64,000 nucleotides of DNA from JACVRN01 sp036389255 (GTDB lineage: Bacteria > Acidobacteriota > Blastocatellia > Pyrinomonadales > Pyrinomonadaceae): NCBI GenBank assembly GCA_036389255.1, contig DASVQI010000036.1:62001-126000 (forward strand), given 5' to 3'. The stretch's first letter is position 1; each line of letters opens with the position of its first letter. Made by a program: the position numbers and the translations under genes. This document shows, piece by piece, positions 35,758-45,327 of the stretch. The notes below the pieces were generated by a model. That model worked only from the letters and a program-made list of their open reading frames with translations. It was not told the origin of the DNA and did no database searches.

Positions 35758-36391
35758 AAATCAATTCTCCAGTGAAGGTGTGCGGCCATTATGCAACATC
35801 GCGTCTTTAAAAAAAAGTAGTTGATGACGTGCGCCTGAAATTCATCTGGCGTGCGCGTGCAAGAACAGTTTCGAGTGAAAGAGGCTGGCCGGGAGAAGCT
35901 GCCGCAGGCGGCTGAGCGCCCGCCCATAAGGCGGCTTGGAGATGCTCCACGAATCTGGAGGCAAATCCGAAATCTTGTAGATAGACGGCCAGATTTTGCT
36001 TTTTATACTAATAAAATGATTAGTTTACAGAATTTTGTATAAGTGGAATGGATATTGCTTGCTTCATGGACGTCTACTCCGTTGCGTCCCAAGTAATTGA
36101 CGCTTGTATAAGCCAATATCCCGGCCTCTCCGTGGAAATTGAGACTATTACGTGATGTGGCGGGCGTTCTTGCCATAGCTTTCAATGGAGTCGGCAAAGC
36201 AACACCCCCGAATGCCACTTTCAGAACTGAATGATAGATGGGTTCACGCGGCGGACTGACACTTCTCCAAGTGAGGAGCCCATTTGAAAAGATTAAGAAA
36301 GTTACCGCCTTGCCGGTTCGAGGAGGCGGTGATAGCGCAGGCCACAGTCACTAGACAGGTGGCCCCCACCAGCACCAGGAGAGAGAAAAGA
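35758..36391. other. Long divergent intergenic region with AT-rich core
   Basis: This 634-bp space between the TPR gene and the receptor gene has an AT-rich core at about 35990-36060, unlike its surroundings. TAGACG (35982-35987) and TATACT (36004-36009) with a 16-base spacer form a possible promoter. I see no coding sequence. A frame at 36003-36218 (minus) has a fragment vaguely like the start of IS110 transposases but is too short to call. Confidence 0.5.
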
Positions 36392-39300
36392 ATGAATAAA
36401 GCATTTCCTTTACTGGTCATCTCGTTGCTGTTGCTAATGTTTCCGGCTCTAGCGCTGGGACAGACAACATCGTCCACGTCCGCCGTGACGGGAGTTGTGT
36501 CAGACCCTACGGGTGCAGTTGTACCCGGTGTGTCTGTCAAGCTTACCGATACCAAGACCGGACAGGAACGCACTGCGACGACTAATGATCAGGGAGTATA
36601 TCTGTTCACCCAGGTTCCGCCTGGACGTGGCTATACGCTCACCTTTACCATGGCTGGCTTCCAGACTTTGAATGTCACGGACGTCATACTCGGTGTGGGT
36701 ATTACAGAGACCCAGAACCAGACTTTAACCGCCGGTGAAGTGGGAGCTTCGGTGACCGTCACCTCTGGCGGCGAGACGACCTTGAACACCACGGACGCCT
36801 CTATAGGTAACGTGATTGACGAGCGTCGTCTACGCGAGCTTCCGATTCAGATTCGCAACTCGCCGGCAGCGCTCATAGGCTTGCAGCCGGGCGTGGTTGG
36901 AAACAACGTCGGAACAGGAACCGCCACCCGCGTCGGTTCAGTAACCGGCTCCCGCGCTGACCAAGGCAACATTACCGTTGACGGTATTGACGCCAACGAC
37001 CAGACGACGGGACAGTTCGCTTCTACGGTCGGTAACGCTCCGATTGACTCCATTCAGGAGTTTCGCGCCGTTTCGACCAACCCGAACGCGGCTGAAGGTC
37101 GTAGCTCCGGCGGTCAGGTTGAGTTGGTTACCAAGTCCGGTACCAACGACTTTAGCGGTAACGTACGCGAGTACAACCGCACCTCGGCCACGGCAGCCAA
37201 CAACTTCTTCAACAACAGGCTCGGTCGTAATGCTGCCGGTGCGGAAATAGTTCCGCGTCCGAAGCTGATTCGTAATCAGTTCGGTGGCAGCCTCGGCGGG
37301 CCGATCATGAGAGACAAGCTCTTCTTCTTTCAGGATTATGAAGGACGACGCGACATACAGGAAGTCTCTTACCTGCGTATCGTTCCCCTTCAGAACTTCC
37401 GTAATGGCAGTCTGGCATACCTGAACAACACTGCTGGCTGCCCGACCAACGCTCGTCAGAACACGCTGCCGCAGTGCATCAGCTTCCTGACGCCTGCTCA
37501 GGTGGCGGCTCTCGACCCGAGAGGCGTCGGCGTGAACCAGGCTCTGCTTCAGTTCATCAACGCGCGTTATCCGCTGCCCAACGACCTGACTGCCGGTAAC
37601 GGCGTCAACACGGGCGGCTTCCGTTTCAATGCGCCTTCGACCAGAAAAGACAACACCTTCGTCACGCGCATTGACTGGAACGCGACCGACCGCCAGAAGC
37701 TGTTCGGACGCTTCAACATCGCCCGACGCTTACAGACGGACACGGTCAACACCGTCGCGGCGCAGTTCCCCGGTGACCCGGAGAGCGGCACCATCGGCGT
37801 TCGCGATTACTCCTGGGTCGTCGGCCACACATGGGCCATCACCCCGTCGGTCGTCAATCAGGCGATTGTCGGTGCGTCGCGCTCAGGACTGTTGTTCGAG
37901 TCTCCGTTCCAGCCCAGCTTCCCGAATGAATATACGTTCGGCGCTGGCCTCTCGGCTCCTTTCGCGGGCATTGACGAGCAGGATCGCTTCGTCACCACGC
38001 CTACGATTCGTGACGACGTGACGTGGACAAGAGGCACGCACACGCTCTCGTTCGGCGGACAGTTCAAGCCTATCAAGCAGGTATCGGGTTTGGTCAACGA
38101 CTTGAACTTCGTCAGCGTCGGCCTTGGCGGTCTCAATGCCGGCCTCAACGCCAGCTTGCGTCCCGGCAATATCGGCACGGGCGCGACGCGCGCGGCCAAC
38201 TTCGACGCCGCGTTCGCCATGCTGCTCGGACGCTTTGCCCAGATTCAGACCAACTTCGTTTACGACGTCAACGGCACGCCGCAACCTCCGGGAACCGGCA
38301 AGACCCGCGACTTCCGTTACAACGAGTACGAAACATACTTCCAGGACAACTGGAGAATGCGTAGTGACCTGACGCTTACCTATGGCGTGCGTTATCAGTA
38401 CTACAGCCCGCCGTACGAAAAGAACGGCTTCCAGGCCTGTAACGACATAGATTTCCGTCAGTTGACTGCCATCAGATTTAGCAACGCCGCCAAAGGCGTG
38501 GCTGGCGAAACGGCTGAGCCGTTCCTTCGCTATGACCTGTGCGGCAAGGGTAACAACGCCCGCGCTTTCTATGAGCCGGACTTGAACAACTTTGCTCCCA
38601 GGTTCGCTGTCGCATGGAACCCTTCCTTCAAGGACGGACTCCTTGGCAGCATCTTCGGCGACCGCAAGACGGTGGTTCGCTTCGGCGGCAACGTTCAGTA
38701 TGACCGTATCGCCGGCGCTGTCACCTTCATTCAGGATCAGGTCTCGTACCTGTTCGACAACACTGTGACAAAACAGCTCGGCGCTACGAGCCCCGTGACC
38801 GCGCTTCTCAACGACCCGCGTTTCACAGGCATCAACGTGCTGCCGTTCCAGAACGTTGCTCCGGTCATCACCCGCCCGCTCACGCCTTTTGTGACCGGTG
38901 GCTATCCGACCGGTAACGAGTCCGGCGAAACCAACTACGCTATAGACCAGCAGTTCAAGACGCCGTACTCCATACAGTACAGCTTCGGCTTCCAGCGCGA
39001 GCTGCCCGGCAACTTCCTGATTGACGTTTCTTACGTCGGCCGTCAGGGACGCCAGCTCTTCTCGCAGGCCGATGCGGGCCAGATTCTGGACTTCAGAGAT
39101 AACGCCTCTGGCCAGGGCCTGACTGCCGGCTTCAACGCGCTTCAGGCGCAGCTTCTGGCTGGCGTAGCTCCGAACGCGGTTGCTTCCATACCGTTCTTCG
39201 AGAATCAGGTGAATGCTGCGGCTCTCGCCAACTACGGCGCGAACTGCCAGGCGCTGGTGGGAACCACCTGCACGCGCTTTATCGCGGCCAACTTCGGAAG

Positions 39301-40201
39301 CTTGGTCTCCATCGGTGACCTTGCCGACACGGTTCAGGCGCTGTACGGAAATGCGCTGCTTCTCCCGAACGTAGGGTTGAGCGGACAGTTCTCGACCAAC
39401 GCCTATATCACGAACCTCGGTTCTTCGAGCTACAACGGCATGCTCGTTAGCGTTCGCCGTCGTTTCGCTCAGGGACTCCAGTTCGACCTGAACTACACGT
39501 GGTCGCACTCCATAGACAACCAGTCAGCGATTGCCAACACGGTCTTCGGCGGTCTGGTTTGCGACATTCGCGACCTGCGCGTCTGCCGTGGAAACTCTGA
39601 CTTCGACATTCGTCACCTCTTCAACGCGAACTTCATTTATGAGCTTCCGTTCGGCAGAGGCCGCATGTTCGGCTCGGATTCAGGCGGACTGTTAGACGCC
39701 ATCATCGGTGGATTCACGGTTACAGGTATCGTCACTGCTCGCAGTGGCCTGCCCTACAACCTGACCACCAACTCGTTCCCGGTCGGCTTCGTTTTCAACA
39801 GCCCGGCCGTTGTCACCGGAGTCAACCCGGCTGACCTTGAAGGCCGTGTCCAGGACACTGCCGGCGGACAGATTCAGTTCTTCAATAACCCGGCGTCGGT
39901 CTTTAACGCTTCGAGCCCGCTCGCGGGCGCCGTGCGCAATCCGCGCGGCGGGGAAATCGGAAACCGCAACAACCTTCGCGGCCCCGCTTTCTGGAACGTT
40001 GACCTTGCCGTGCTGAAGAACTTCAAGATGCCGTGGTCGGAGAACCACAGGCTCCAGTTGCGCTGGGAGATGTACAATGCATTCAACCACACCAACTTCG
40101 GCCTGCCTGCGACCAACATCAACTCGACTACATTCGGGCAGATAACCGCGACTTCCAACAACGCGCGCGAAATGCAGTTCGCTATCCGCTACGAGTTCTA
40201 G
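36392..40201 (+). CDS. TonB-dependent receptor, Oar-like, with carboxypeptidase-regulatory domain
   Basis: Outer membrane beta-barrel transporter, 1269 aa from ATG 36392, which is preceded by AGGAGA. An upstream in-frame extension to 36284 would disrupt the signal peptide. The signal peptide covers 1-23 (LALGQTT). The carboxypeptidase-regulatory domain is at about 28-110 (VTGVVSDPTGAVVPGVSV) and the plug at about 130-240 (VDGIDANDQTTG). The large barrel ends in a terminal Phe (AIRYEF), as expected for outer membrane insertion. Such receptors are numerous in Acidobacteriota; the ligand is unknown. A strong terminator follows. Confidence 0.94.
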   Translation: MNKAFPLLVISLLLLMFPALALGQTTSSTSAVTGVVSDPTGAVVPGVSVKLTDTKTGQERTATTNDQGVYLFTQVPPGRGYTLTFTMAGFQTLNVTDVILGVGITETQNQTLTAGEVGASVTVTSGGETTLNTTDASIGNVIDERRLRELPIQIRNSPAALIGLQPGVVGNNVGTGTATRVGSVTGSRADQGNITVDGIDANDQTTGQFASTVGNAPIDSIQEFRAVSTNPNAAEGRSSGGQVELVTKSGTNDFSGNVREYNRTSATAANNFFNNRLGRNAAGAEIVPRPKLIRNQFGGSLGGPIMRDKLFFFQDYEGRRDIQEVSYLRIVPLQNFRNGSLAYLNNTAGCPTNARQNTLPQCISFLTPAQVAALDPRGVGVNQALLQFINARYPLPNDLTAGNGVNTGGFRFNAPSTRKDNTFVTRIDWNATDRQKLFGRFNIARRLQTDTVNTVAAQFPGDPESGTIGVRDYSWVVGHTWAITPSVVNQAIVGASRSGLLFESPFQPSFPNEYTFGAGLSAPFAGIDEQDRFVTTPTIRDDVTWTRGTHTLSFGGQFKPIKQVSGLVNDLNFVSVGLGGLNAGLNASLRPGNIGTGATRAANFDAAFAMLLGRFAQIQTNFVYDVNGTPQPPGTGKTRDFRYNEYETYFQDNWRMRSDLTLTYGVRYQYYSPPYEKNGFQACNDIDFRQLTAIRFSNAAKGVAGETAEPFLRYDLCGKGNNARAFYEPDLNNFAPRFAVAWNPSFKDGLLGSIFGDRKTVVRFGGNVQYDRIAGAVTFIQDQVSYLFDNTVTKQLGATSPVTALLNDPRFTGINVLPFQNVAPVITRPLTPFVTGGYPTGNESGETNYAIDQQFKTPYSIQYSFGFQRELPGNFLIDVSYVGRQGRQLFSQADAGQILDFRDNASGQGLTAGFNALQAQLLAGVAPNAVASIPFFENQVNAAALANYGANCQALVGTTCTRFIAANFGSLVSIGDLADTVQALYGNALLLPNVGLSGQFSTNAYITNLGSSSYNGMLVSVRRRFAQGLQFDLNYTWSHSIDNQSAIANTVFGGLVCDIRDLRVCRGNSDFDIRHLFNANFIYELPFGRGRMFGSDSGGLLDAIIGGFTVTGIVTARSGLPYNLTTNSFPVGFVFNSPAVVTGVNPADLEGRVQDTAGGQIQFFNNPASVFNASSPLAGAVRNPRGGEIGNRNNLRGPAFWNVDLAVLKNFKMPWSENHRLQLRWEMYNAFNHTNFGLPATNINSTTFGQITATSNNAREMQFAIRYEF

Positions 40202-40237
40202 TCAGTCTCTAATTTATTACCTTGCGTCTAACGACGG

Positions 40238-40276
40238 TTGGGCTTTCGGGGATTCCCGAAAGCCCAAATTTTTTTT
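40238..40276 (+). terminator. Intrinsic terminator of the receptor gene
   Basis: A perfect 13-bp stem (40238-40250 with 40255-40267) has a GATT loop and is followed by A and a run of eight or more T. It lies 37 bases after the receptor stop codon. Confidence 0.95.
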
Positions 40277-40404
40277 GCGCCCGCCCCTTTCCCGCACTTT
40301 CGTCTTCACTGTCACATAGCCCGACAACAAAAGCTCTGTCTCATCAGGACGGCCTTTGTGGTAAATTTGTGTATCATTGTTTCGCGCAAGGCTTCGCAGC
40401 TCTT

Positions 40405-41493
40405 ATGACGAACTCCGCAGACAATCAACTATCGCTGGTTCCGCTAGGCGCGGGCGACCTGATTGACCGCTCCGTGCGTCTGTACCGCCGTCACTTCATG
40501 ACGCTGGTGAGGATTGCAGCGCCGCCCGTGCTTGTCTCCTCCATAGGCTATGTGCTGTTGACAGTCGGCTGGCGTGAGGCGCTCGTGACAGCCAATGATA
40601 CGGCGCTCGCCCTCTACGTGCTGCTGGCCTGCGTGGGATTCGCGCTCTGGCTGACCGGCCTGCTTTTTAGCGGCGTAGTCCTGGGCGGCGCTACGCGCAA
40701 CCTTGTGGCGCATCTTTTGTCCGGAGAGCCTGTGAGCGTCCGCACGACTTATCGCAACGTGCGCGCGCGCTTCGGTGCGCTCGTCGGCGCAACGCTGCTC
40801 GTTGGCCTGCTCATCTTCGTCTTCTCCATGCTGGCCTTCGTAGTCATGTACATAGTCTTACTCTTCGCTATTCTGGCTACGTTCGCCTTCGCGCAGGTGG
40901 CCGGGTGGCTGGCCATCATAGTCGGGGTGCTTGGAGCGCTTCTGGCTATAGCCTGCGCGCTCTGGGTCTTCTTCTTCCTGGCGGGGCGCTTCGCTTATGT
41001 GCCGCAGGCCATGATGGTTGAAGGCAAGGGCGTCTTCGACTCCATCAGCCGCAGCACGCAGTTGGCCTCGGGCAACGTGCGCAGGCTAGCGGCGATGACG
41101 ATTTTTACAACCTTTGCGACCTATTCGACGCTGATGATTCTTCTCCTCCCGCTCGGATGGTACGGCTACCTGAACGGCATCAACCTGTTGAACTCCGAGC
41201 AGTGGCCCGCATGGTACGCCATAGGCTACAGCGTGCTCCTGCAAACAAGCTCTATCCTGCTGACGCCCGTCTGGCTGGTGGGCCTTTCGCTCCTTTACGT
41301 GGACGAGCGCGTGCGTAACGAGGGCTATGACGTGGAGCTGATGGCTGCGCGCAGGCTCGGAGAGATGCCGCGACTGGCCGGGGGCCGCGCAGCGCCTTAT
41401 TCGCCCGCGCTCGTTTCGGACGAAGCTTCCATGCCGCAAAGCCAAGACCCCACAGGCACATGGTCGCCGGGCTCCACGCTCGGCCTGAGATAA
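40405..41493 (+). CDS. Multi-pass membrane protein, first gene of the MoxR cluster
   Basis: 362 aa from ATG 40405. An open frame to 40222 runs through the terminator and is rejected as a start. About six to eight hydrophobic helices are visible, with a start VPLGAGDLIDRSVRLYRRHF. That start resembles the membrane domain of glycerophosphodiester phosphodiesterases and related integral membrane proteins of unknown role. The soluble tail has Ser/Pro-rich repeats. The next gene's GTG lies 6 bases after the stop, which suggests an operon. Confidence 0.8.
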   Translation: MTNSADNQLSLVPLGAGDLIDRSVRLYRRHFMTLVRIAAPPVLVSSIGYVLLTVGWREALVTANDTALALYVLLACVGFALWLTGLLFSGVVLGGATRNLVAHLLSGEPVSVRTTYRNVRARFGALVGATLLVGLLIFVFSMLAFVVMYIVLLFAILATFAFAQVAGWLAIIVGVLGALLAIACALWVFFFLAGRFAYVPQAMMVEGKGVFDSISRSTQLASGNVRRLAAMTIFTTFATYSTLMILLLPLGWYGYLNGINLLNSEQWPAWYAIGYSVLLQTSSILLTPVWLVGLSLLYVDERVRNEGYDVELMAARRLGEMPRLAGGRAAPYSPALVSDEASMPQSQDPTGTWSPGSTLGLR

Positions 41494-41499
41494 AGAAAA

Positions 41500-42636
41500 G
41501 TGAACGGCGCATCTACTCAAGACATGCCGCGTAACATGGAAAGAGCGCGGCACTCTGCACGGGCTTTATCAACCGGGGCTCTTCGCCCCTCTCTGCTCAC
41601 CTTCGGCAGGGCGTGCTGCCTGCTGTTTCTGGTGCTGGTGTGCGCCGACGCGGGCCTTGCCGTCTCGCTCTCCGATTATCACGAGCGCGTGCGCCGCGCC
41701 CTTGTCGCCGTAGGCTCAATCGGCACTTCGCTTCACGGCGCGGCTGCTGCGGCCGATACCACCGTGGTCAGGGACGTGCGACAGCTTCTTCCCGCAACGG
41801 AGACGATTGAGTGGCAGGGCGGCTTGCTGCGCGTGGACAATAGTTGGCTTGGCGAAGCGCTCGATAATTACGAGTTGCTGCCGGTGGGCGACAATAACCG
41901 CGTGGAAGCGATGGCGCGCATAGCCGAGCGGCTTCAGGCTATAGACGAGCGGCTGTCCGAGATGGAGCGCTCACCGTCGGGCAAGACGATTGATAAAGAG
42001 GAAGAGAAGGCGCGGCTGGCAGCCATCCTGCGGCGCGAAGAATACAATCGTCAGGCTGCCGAAGGCAACGCGCTCACACGTTTCATAAAGCGCATACGGG
42101 ATTGGCTCAGAAACCTCTTCGGGCAAAGCGAAGAGAGGGAGCAGCCGCAAAGAGATATCCCTGCGGTCAACAACACGGCGCAGGTCATAGTCATTCTCTT
42201 TTCGCTGGCCGTCATCGTCTACATCGCGTGGAGATTCCTGCCGCGATTTCTTGGGCGCGAGATGAGAAAGCGCAAGCCGAGGGAGCGCGGCGCTCGCGTA
42301 GTTTTAGGCGAACAACTGGCGGGAGATGAAAGCTCCGCAGACCTGCTGGACGAAGCCGAGAAGCTTGCGCGGGCGGGCGACCTGCGCGCGGCGATTCGCA
42401 AAGGCTACATAGCGCTCCTGTGCGAGCTTCATGACCGCAAGCTGGTGCGCCTTGAACAGCACAAGACCAACCGGGACTACCTGCGCGCCGTAGAGCCGAA
42501 CAGAACTCTCTACGAAGAGATGAAGCCTATGACACGAAGCTTCGAGAATCACTGGTACGGCTTGACGCCAGCGACCGAAACCGACTGGCAGGATTTCCGC
42601 TCGCACTACAATAAAGCGGTGACAGGTGACAAGTGA
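41500..42636 (+). CDS. DUF4129 domain membrane protein
   Basis: 378 aa with a hydrophobic segment near 32-50, a helical extracytoplasmic region (about 60-200), a second membrane helix (about 227-246) and a cytoplasmic C-terminal DUF4129 domain (KNIHWYGL-type ending, here FENHWYGLTPATETDWQDF). DUF4129 is usually found attached to or beside transglutaminase-like proteins in MoxR clusters. The start is GTG at 41500; an ATG at 41524 is possible. The final codons (VTGDK) are encoded by the first units of a repeat hairpin. Confidence 0.85.
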   Translation: MNGASTQDMPRNMERARHSARALSTGALRPSLLTFGRACCLLFLVLVCADAGLAVSLSDYHERVRRALVAVGSIGTSLHGAAAAADTTVVRDVRQLLPATETIEWQGGLLRVDNSWLGEALDNYELLPVGDNNRVEAMARIAERLQAIDERLSEMERSPSGKTIDKEEEKARLAAILRREEYNRQAAEGNALTRFIKRIRDWLRNLFGQSEEREQPQRDIPAVNNTAQVIVILFSLAVIVYIAWRFLPRFLGREMRKRKPRERGARVVLGEQLAGDESSADLLDEAEKLARAGDLRAAIRKGYIALLCELHDRKLVRLEQHKTNRDYLRAVEPNRTLYEEMKPMTRSFENHWYGLTPATETDWQDFRSHYNKAVTGDK

Positions 42637-42691
42637 CGGGCCGGGAGAAGAGCTTGTCTTAACTTGTCACTCGTTACTCGTCACTCATCAC
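42618..42691. repeat. Inverted period-7 repeat, GTGACGA-type
   Basis: Left arm 42618-42640 (GGTGACA, GGTGACA, AGTGACG) and right arm 42662-42691 (ACTTGTC, ACTCGTT, ACTCGTC) are partly complementary. The left arm supplies the last codons and stop of the DUF4129 gene. The right arm ends 7 bases before the ATG of the DUF4350 gene. Confidence 0.8.
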
Positions 42692-42698
42692 TGTACTT

Positions 42699-44132
42699 AT
42701 GCGTCAGTACTTAGTCATCATCGTTACGGTCACTCTCGTCATACTGGTGCTCATCGGCATCAATGCCGCGAGCTACGTGGAGATTGAAGAGACGCCGGAC
42801 ACGGAGTACTCGCCGGATCGCTCCACCTACAACGCGCGTGCGACGGGCACGCGTGCGCTCTTCGATTACCTGCAAGAGTCCGGTCACAGGGTCGTGCGGT
42901 GGCGCGACAGTCCGGAAAAGCTGCTCTCAGCCGGAGCCGCCAGGCCCGGAACATTCGTCGTCACAGGCCCCACGCGTATTCAGTTCGAGGAGGAAGAGAT
43001 TAAGAACCTCTTACTGTGGGTCGCGGGCGGAGGCCGTCTCGTAGTCGTTGACCGCTCACCAGACCAGAGGCTTCTGCCCTCTTCCGGCAGGTGGCGCGTG
43101 ACGCTTGAGCTTATTAATTATCCTACGCGGGACGCGCGCTCTTCCAACGTTGACGAGATGACCGCCGGAGTGCCGCTTGCTCGCGCCACACAGCCCACGC
43201 CTCTGACCTTCGGCGTGGATTCGGTTCTGGCTTCTCGCTTCGCCTCCAATATCAAAATCTTCACGGACGTCGGACAGGGCTACGGCCCCGGCCAGACTAG
43301 CGAAGATGCGACGGAAGATGACGATTACGATTTAAGCGGAAAGAAGAGCCGCCGCGCTGTCTCCCTTCAAGATGTTCCTGAGCCGCCGCCGCCAGCGGCG
43401 CCGCAGACGAGCGCTCCCCCATCTGCCGCTCAAGCCTCTCCCGCTCCTGTAGTTCACCTGTCGGACTCTCGCGCCGTTCTGCTGGCCGATTACAAGTACG
43501 GAACCGGTAGCATAATCGTCCTGAGCGACCCTTTCATCATAGCCAACGGCGGCATCAATCGCGCGGACAACCTGCGGCTGGCCGTCAACGTGATAGCAGG
43601 CGCAAACGACCTCATAGCCTTTGACGAATATCATCACGGCCGCTACGCCACGCACAATCAGATTATCTCTTACTTCGCGGGCACGCCGGTTCTGGCCATG
43701 CTCGGCCAGCTCTGCCTGATAGTGCTAGCCGCCCTCTTCACGAGCGGGAGCCGCTTCGCGCGGCCTCTTCCGCTCCCCTTTGTTGACCGCCGCTCGAAAT
43801 TAGAGTTCGTGGCTTCCATGGCGGAGTTGCAGCAGCGCTCGCGCGCGTATGATTTGGCGATAGAGAACATATACGCGCGCACGCGCAGAGTCCTGGCCAG
43901 ATACGCGGGGCTCGACAGCAACGCCCCGCGAGCATTGATTGCAGAGCGCGTGGCCGCGCGCTCGTCTCTGAACGCGCAGGAGCTTGAAGCCCTTATGCGC
44001 GAGTGCGAAGACGCCATGGCGGGCGAGCCCCTACGAGCGCGCCGCGCCCTCAATCTTGTCTCAAGGCTCAGGGACGTTGAGCGAGCGCTCGGCCTACGCA
44101 TGCGCTCGCGCGAACAAAAACAGGCAAGATGA
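42699..44132 (+). CDS. DUF4350 domain membrane protein
   Basis: 477 aa. An N-terminal membrane helix (about 3-23) precedes a Rossmann-like DUF4350 domain (about 35-160 and 255-320), in which LLLWVAGGGRLVVVD and YKYGTGSIIVLSDPFI stand out. A low-complexity Pro/Ala segment (PPPPAAPQTSAPP) lies near 228-250. A second membrane helix (about 328-350) and a cytoplasmic helical tail complete it. DUF4350 proteins accompany MoxR and DUF58 genes; the biochemical role is unknown. No Shine-Dalgarno sequence is visible, because the repeat arm abuts the ATG. Confidence 0.85.
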   Translation: MRQYLVIIVTVTLVILVLIGINAASYVEIEETPDTEYSPDRSTYNARATGTRALFDYLQESGHRVVRWRDSPEKLLSAGAARPGTFVVTGPTRIQFEEEEIKNLLLWVAGGGRLVVVDRSPDQRLLPSSGRWRVTLELINYPTRDARSSNVDEMTAGVPLARATQPTPLTFGVDSVLASRFASNIKIFTDVGQGYGPGQTSEDATEDDDYDLSGKKSRRAVSLQDVPEPPPPAAPQTSAPPSAAQASPAPVVHLSDSRAVLLADYKYGTGSIIVLSDPFIIANGGINRADNLRLAVNVIAGANDLIAFDEYHHGRYATHNQIISYFAGTPVLAMLGQLCLIVLAALFTSGSRFARPLPLPFVDRRSKLEFVASMAELQQRSRAYDLAIENIYARTRRVLARYAGLDSNAPRALIAERVAARSSLNAQELEALMRECEDAMAGEPLRARRALNLVSRLRDVERALGLRMRSREQKQAR

Positions 44133-44217
44133 AATTTGCCTTTCTACTTTTGCCTTGTCTAACGTAATATCTTGATGCTTTCCCAGCACTTCACTGAAAC
44201 GAAGATGGAAACTTTCA

Positions 44218-45174
44218 ATGCCACTGGAATATGTCTCCTCAACTACTGAGCACATACGCACGGAGCTAAGAAAGGTCGTCGTAGGGCAGGACGAAGTCAT
44301 AGAGCAGATTCTGATTGCTCTACTGGCTGAAGGGCACGCGCTGATAGAAGGCGTGCCGGGCACGGCCAAGACGCTGACGGTCAAGACGCTGGCGCGCATC
44401 ATTGGCGCGCAGTTCAATCGCATACAGTTCACGCCTGACCTTATGCCTTCAGACATCACGGGCACGAACGTCTTCAACGTCTCGACTTCGGATTTCACGC
44501 TGAGGCGCGGGCCGGTCTTCACGGACATTCTGCTGGCGGACGAGATTAACCGCACGCCTCCAAAGACGCAGGCCGCGCTTCTGGAAGCTATGGAAGAGCG
44601 ACAGGTGACTATTGACGGCGACCCGCATCCTCTCTCGCCCGTCTTCACTGTGCTCGCCACAGAGAATCCCATAGAGTACGAAGGCACGTACCCTCTGCCG
44701 GAGGCGCAGCTAGACCGCTTCCTGCTGAAAATCCTGCTGGACTATCCCAGCGAGCAGGCAGAGCAGGAAATCATTTCGCGCTGGGATTCGGGCTTTAACG
44801 CGCGCCGTCTTGAGCAGGTGGACATACAGCCTTTGAGCGAAGCGGACGCAATCATGCGCTGCCGCTTCGAGGTCAGAAGCGCGCGCATGGAAGAGGGCGT
44901 GCGCCGATACGTAGTTGACATAGTGCGCCGCACGCGCTCGCATCCGTCGGTCTTGTACGGAGCAAGCCCGCGCGCCGCCGTAGCGCTCCTGCTCTGCTCC
45001 AAAGCTCTCGCGGCGATACGCGGGCGAGAGTTCTCAACTCCCGATGACGTGCGCGACATAGCGCGTCCCGTTCTTCGTCACAGACTGAGCTTGAGAGCGG
45101 AAGCGGAGCTTGACGGAGCTACCACAGACGCGGTCATCACAGACATCCTTCAGGGCGCTGAAGTACCGAGATAA
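44218..45174 (+). CDS. MoxR-family AAA+ ATPase
   Basis: Chaperone-like ATPase, 318 aa. Walker A is GVPGTAKT (45-52) and Walker B ends in ADE (107-109, LLADEINR). Sensor and lid residues are in TENPIEYEGTYPLPEAQLDRF, and a C-terminal AAA lid covers about 240-318. MoxR proteins work with von Willebrand A-domain partners to mature or activate complexes; the DUF58 protein downstream is the likely partner. It lies 85 bases after the DUF4350 gene. Confidence 0.95.
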   Translation: MPLEYVSSTTEHIRTELRKVVVGQDEVIEQILIALLAEGHALIEGVPGTAKTLTVKTLARIIGAQFNRIQFTPDLMPSDITGTNVFNVSTSDFTLRRGPVFTDILLADEINRTPPKTQAALLEAMEERQVTIDGDPHPLSPVFTVLATENPIEYEGTYPLPEAQLDRFLLKILLDYPSEQAEQEIISRWDSGFNARRLEQVDIQPLSEADAIMRCRFEVRSARMEEGVRRYVVDIVRRTRSHPSVLYGASPRAAVALLLCSKALAAIRGREFSTPDDVRDIARPVLRHRLSLRAEAELDGATTDAVITDILQGAEVPR

Positions 45175-45214
45175 TGGATAAAGAAACGAGGCTTCGTTGG
45201 CCCGTATTTATTGC

Positions 45215-45243
45215 TTGAAACTGCTGTTTGTCATGTGCATACT
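45215..45243 (+). promoter_or_regulatory. Candidate promoter upstream of 45328-46188
   Basis: TTGAAA (45215-45220) and CATACT (45238-45243) are separated by 17 bases, about 85 bases ahead of the start. This suggests the secreted-protein gene can be expressed apart from moxR. Confidence 0.45.
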
Positions 45244-45327
45244 GAGGCCGCCCGAAAGAGGTTTTGGGCCAGTTCTCTCCCCGTTCCCGAATCCCATAAC
45301 TTCAATCTCAAGTGAAGAGCCTTAGTC

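Noticed and set aside
36003..36218. Possible IS110 transposase remnant (VDVHEAS-like fragment)
   Set aside because: Only a few residues resemble the IS110 N-terminus. There are no inverted repeats or further transposase motifs, and the reading frame ends at once.
37883..39508. 541-codon open frame on the minus strand inside the TonB-dependent receptor
   Set aside because: It lies entirely antisense to a well-supported receptor gene, is Arg/Val/Ala-rich with no domain-like pattern, and has no ribosome binding site or promoter. Long antisense frames are common in GC-rich coding DNA.
40222..40404. Upstream extension of the first MoxR-cluster gene to 40222
   Set aside because: The extension would translate through a clear intrinsic terminator and gives a low-quality, non-membrane N-terminus.
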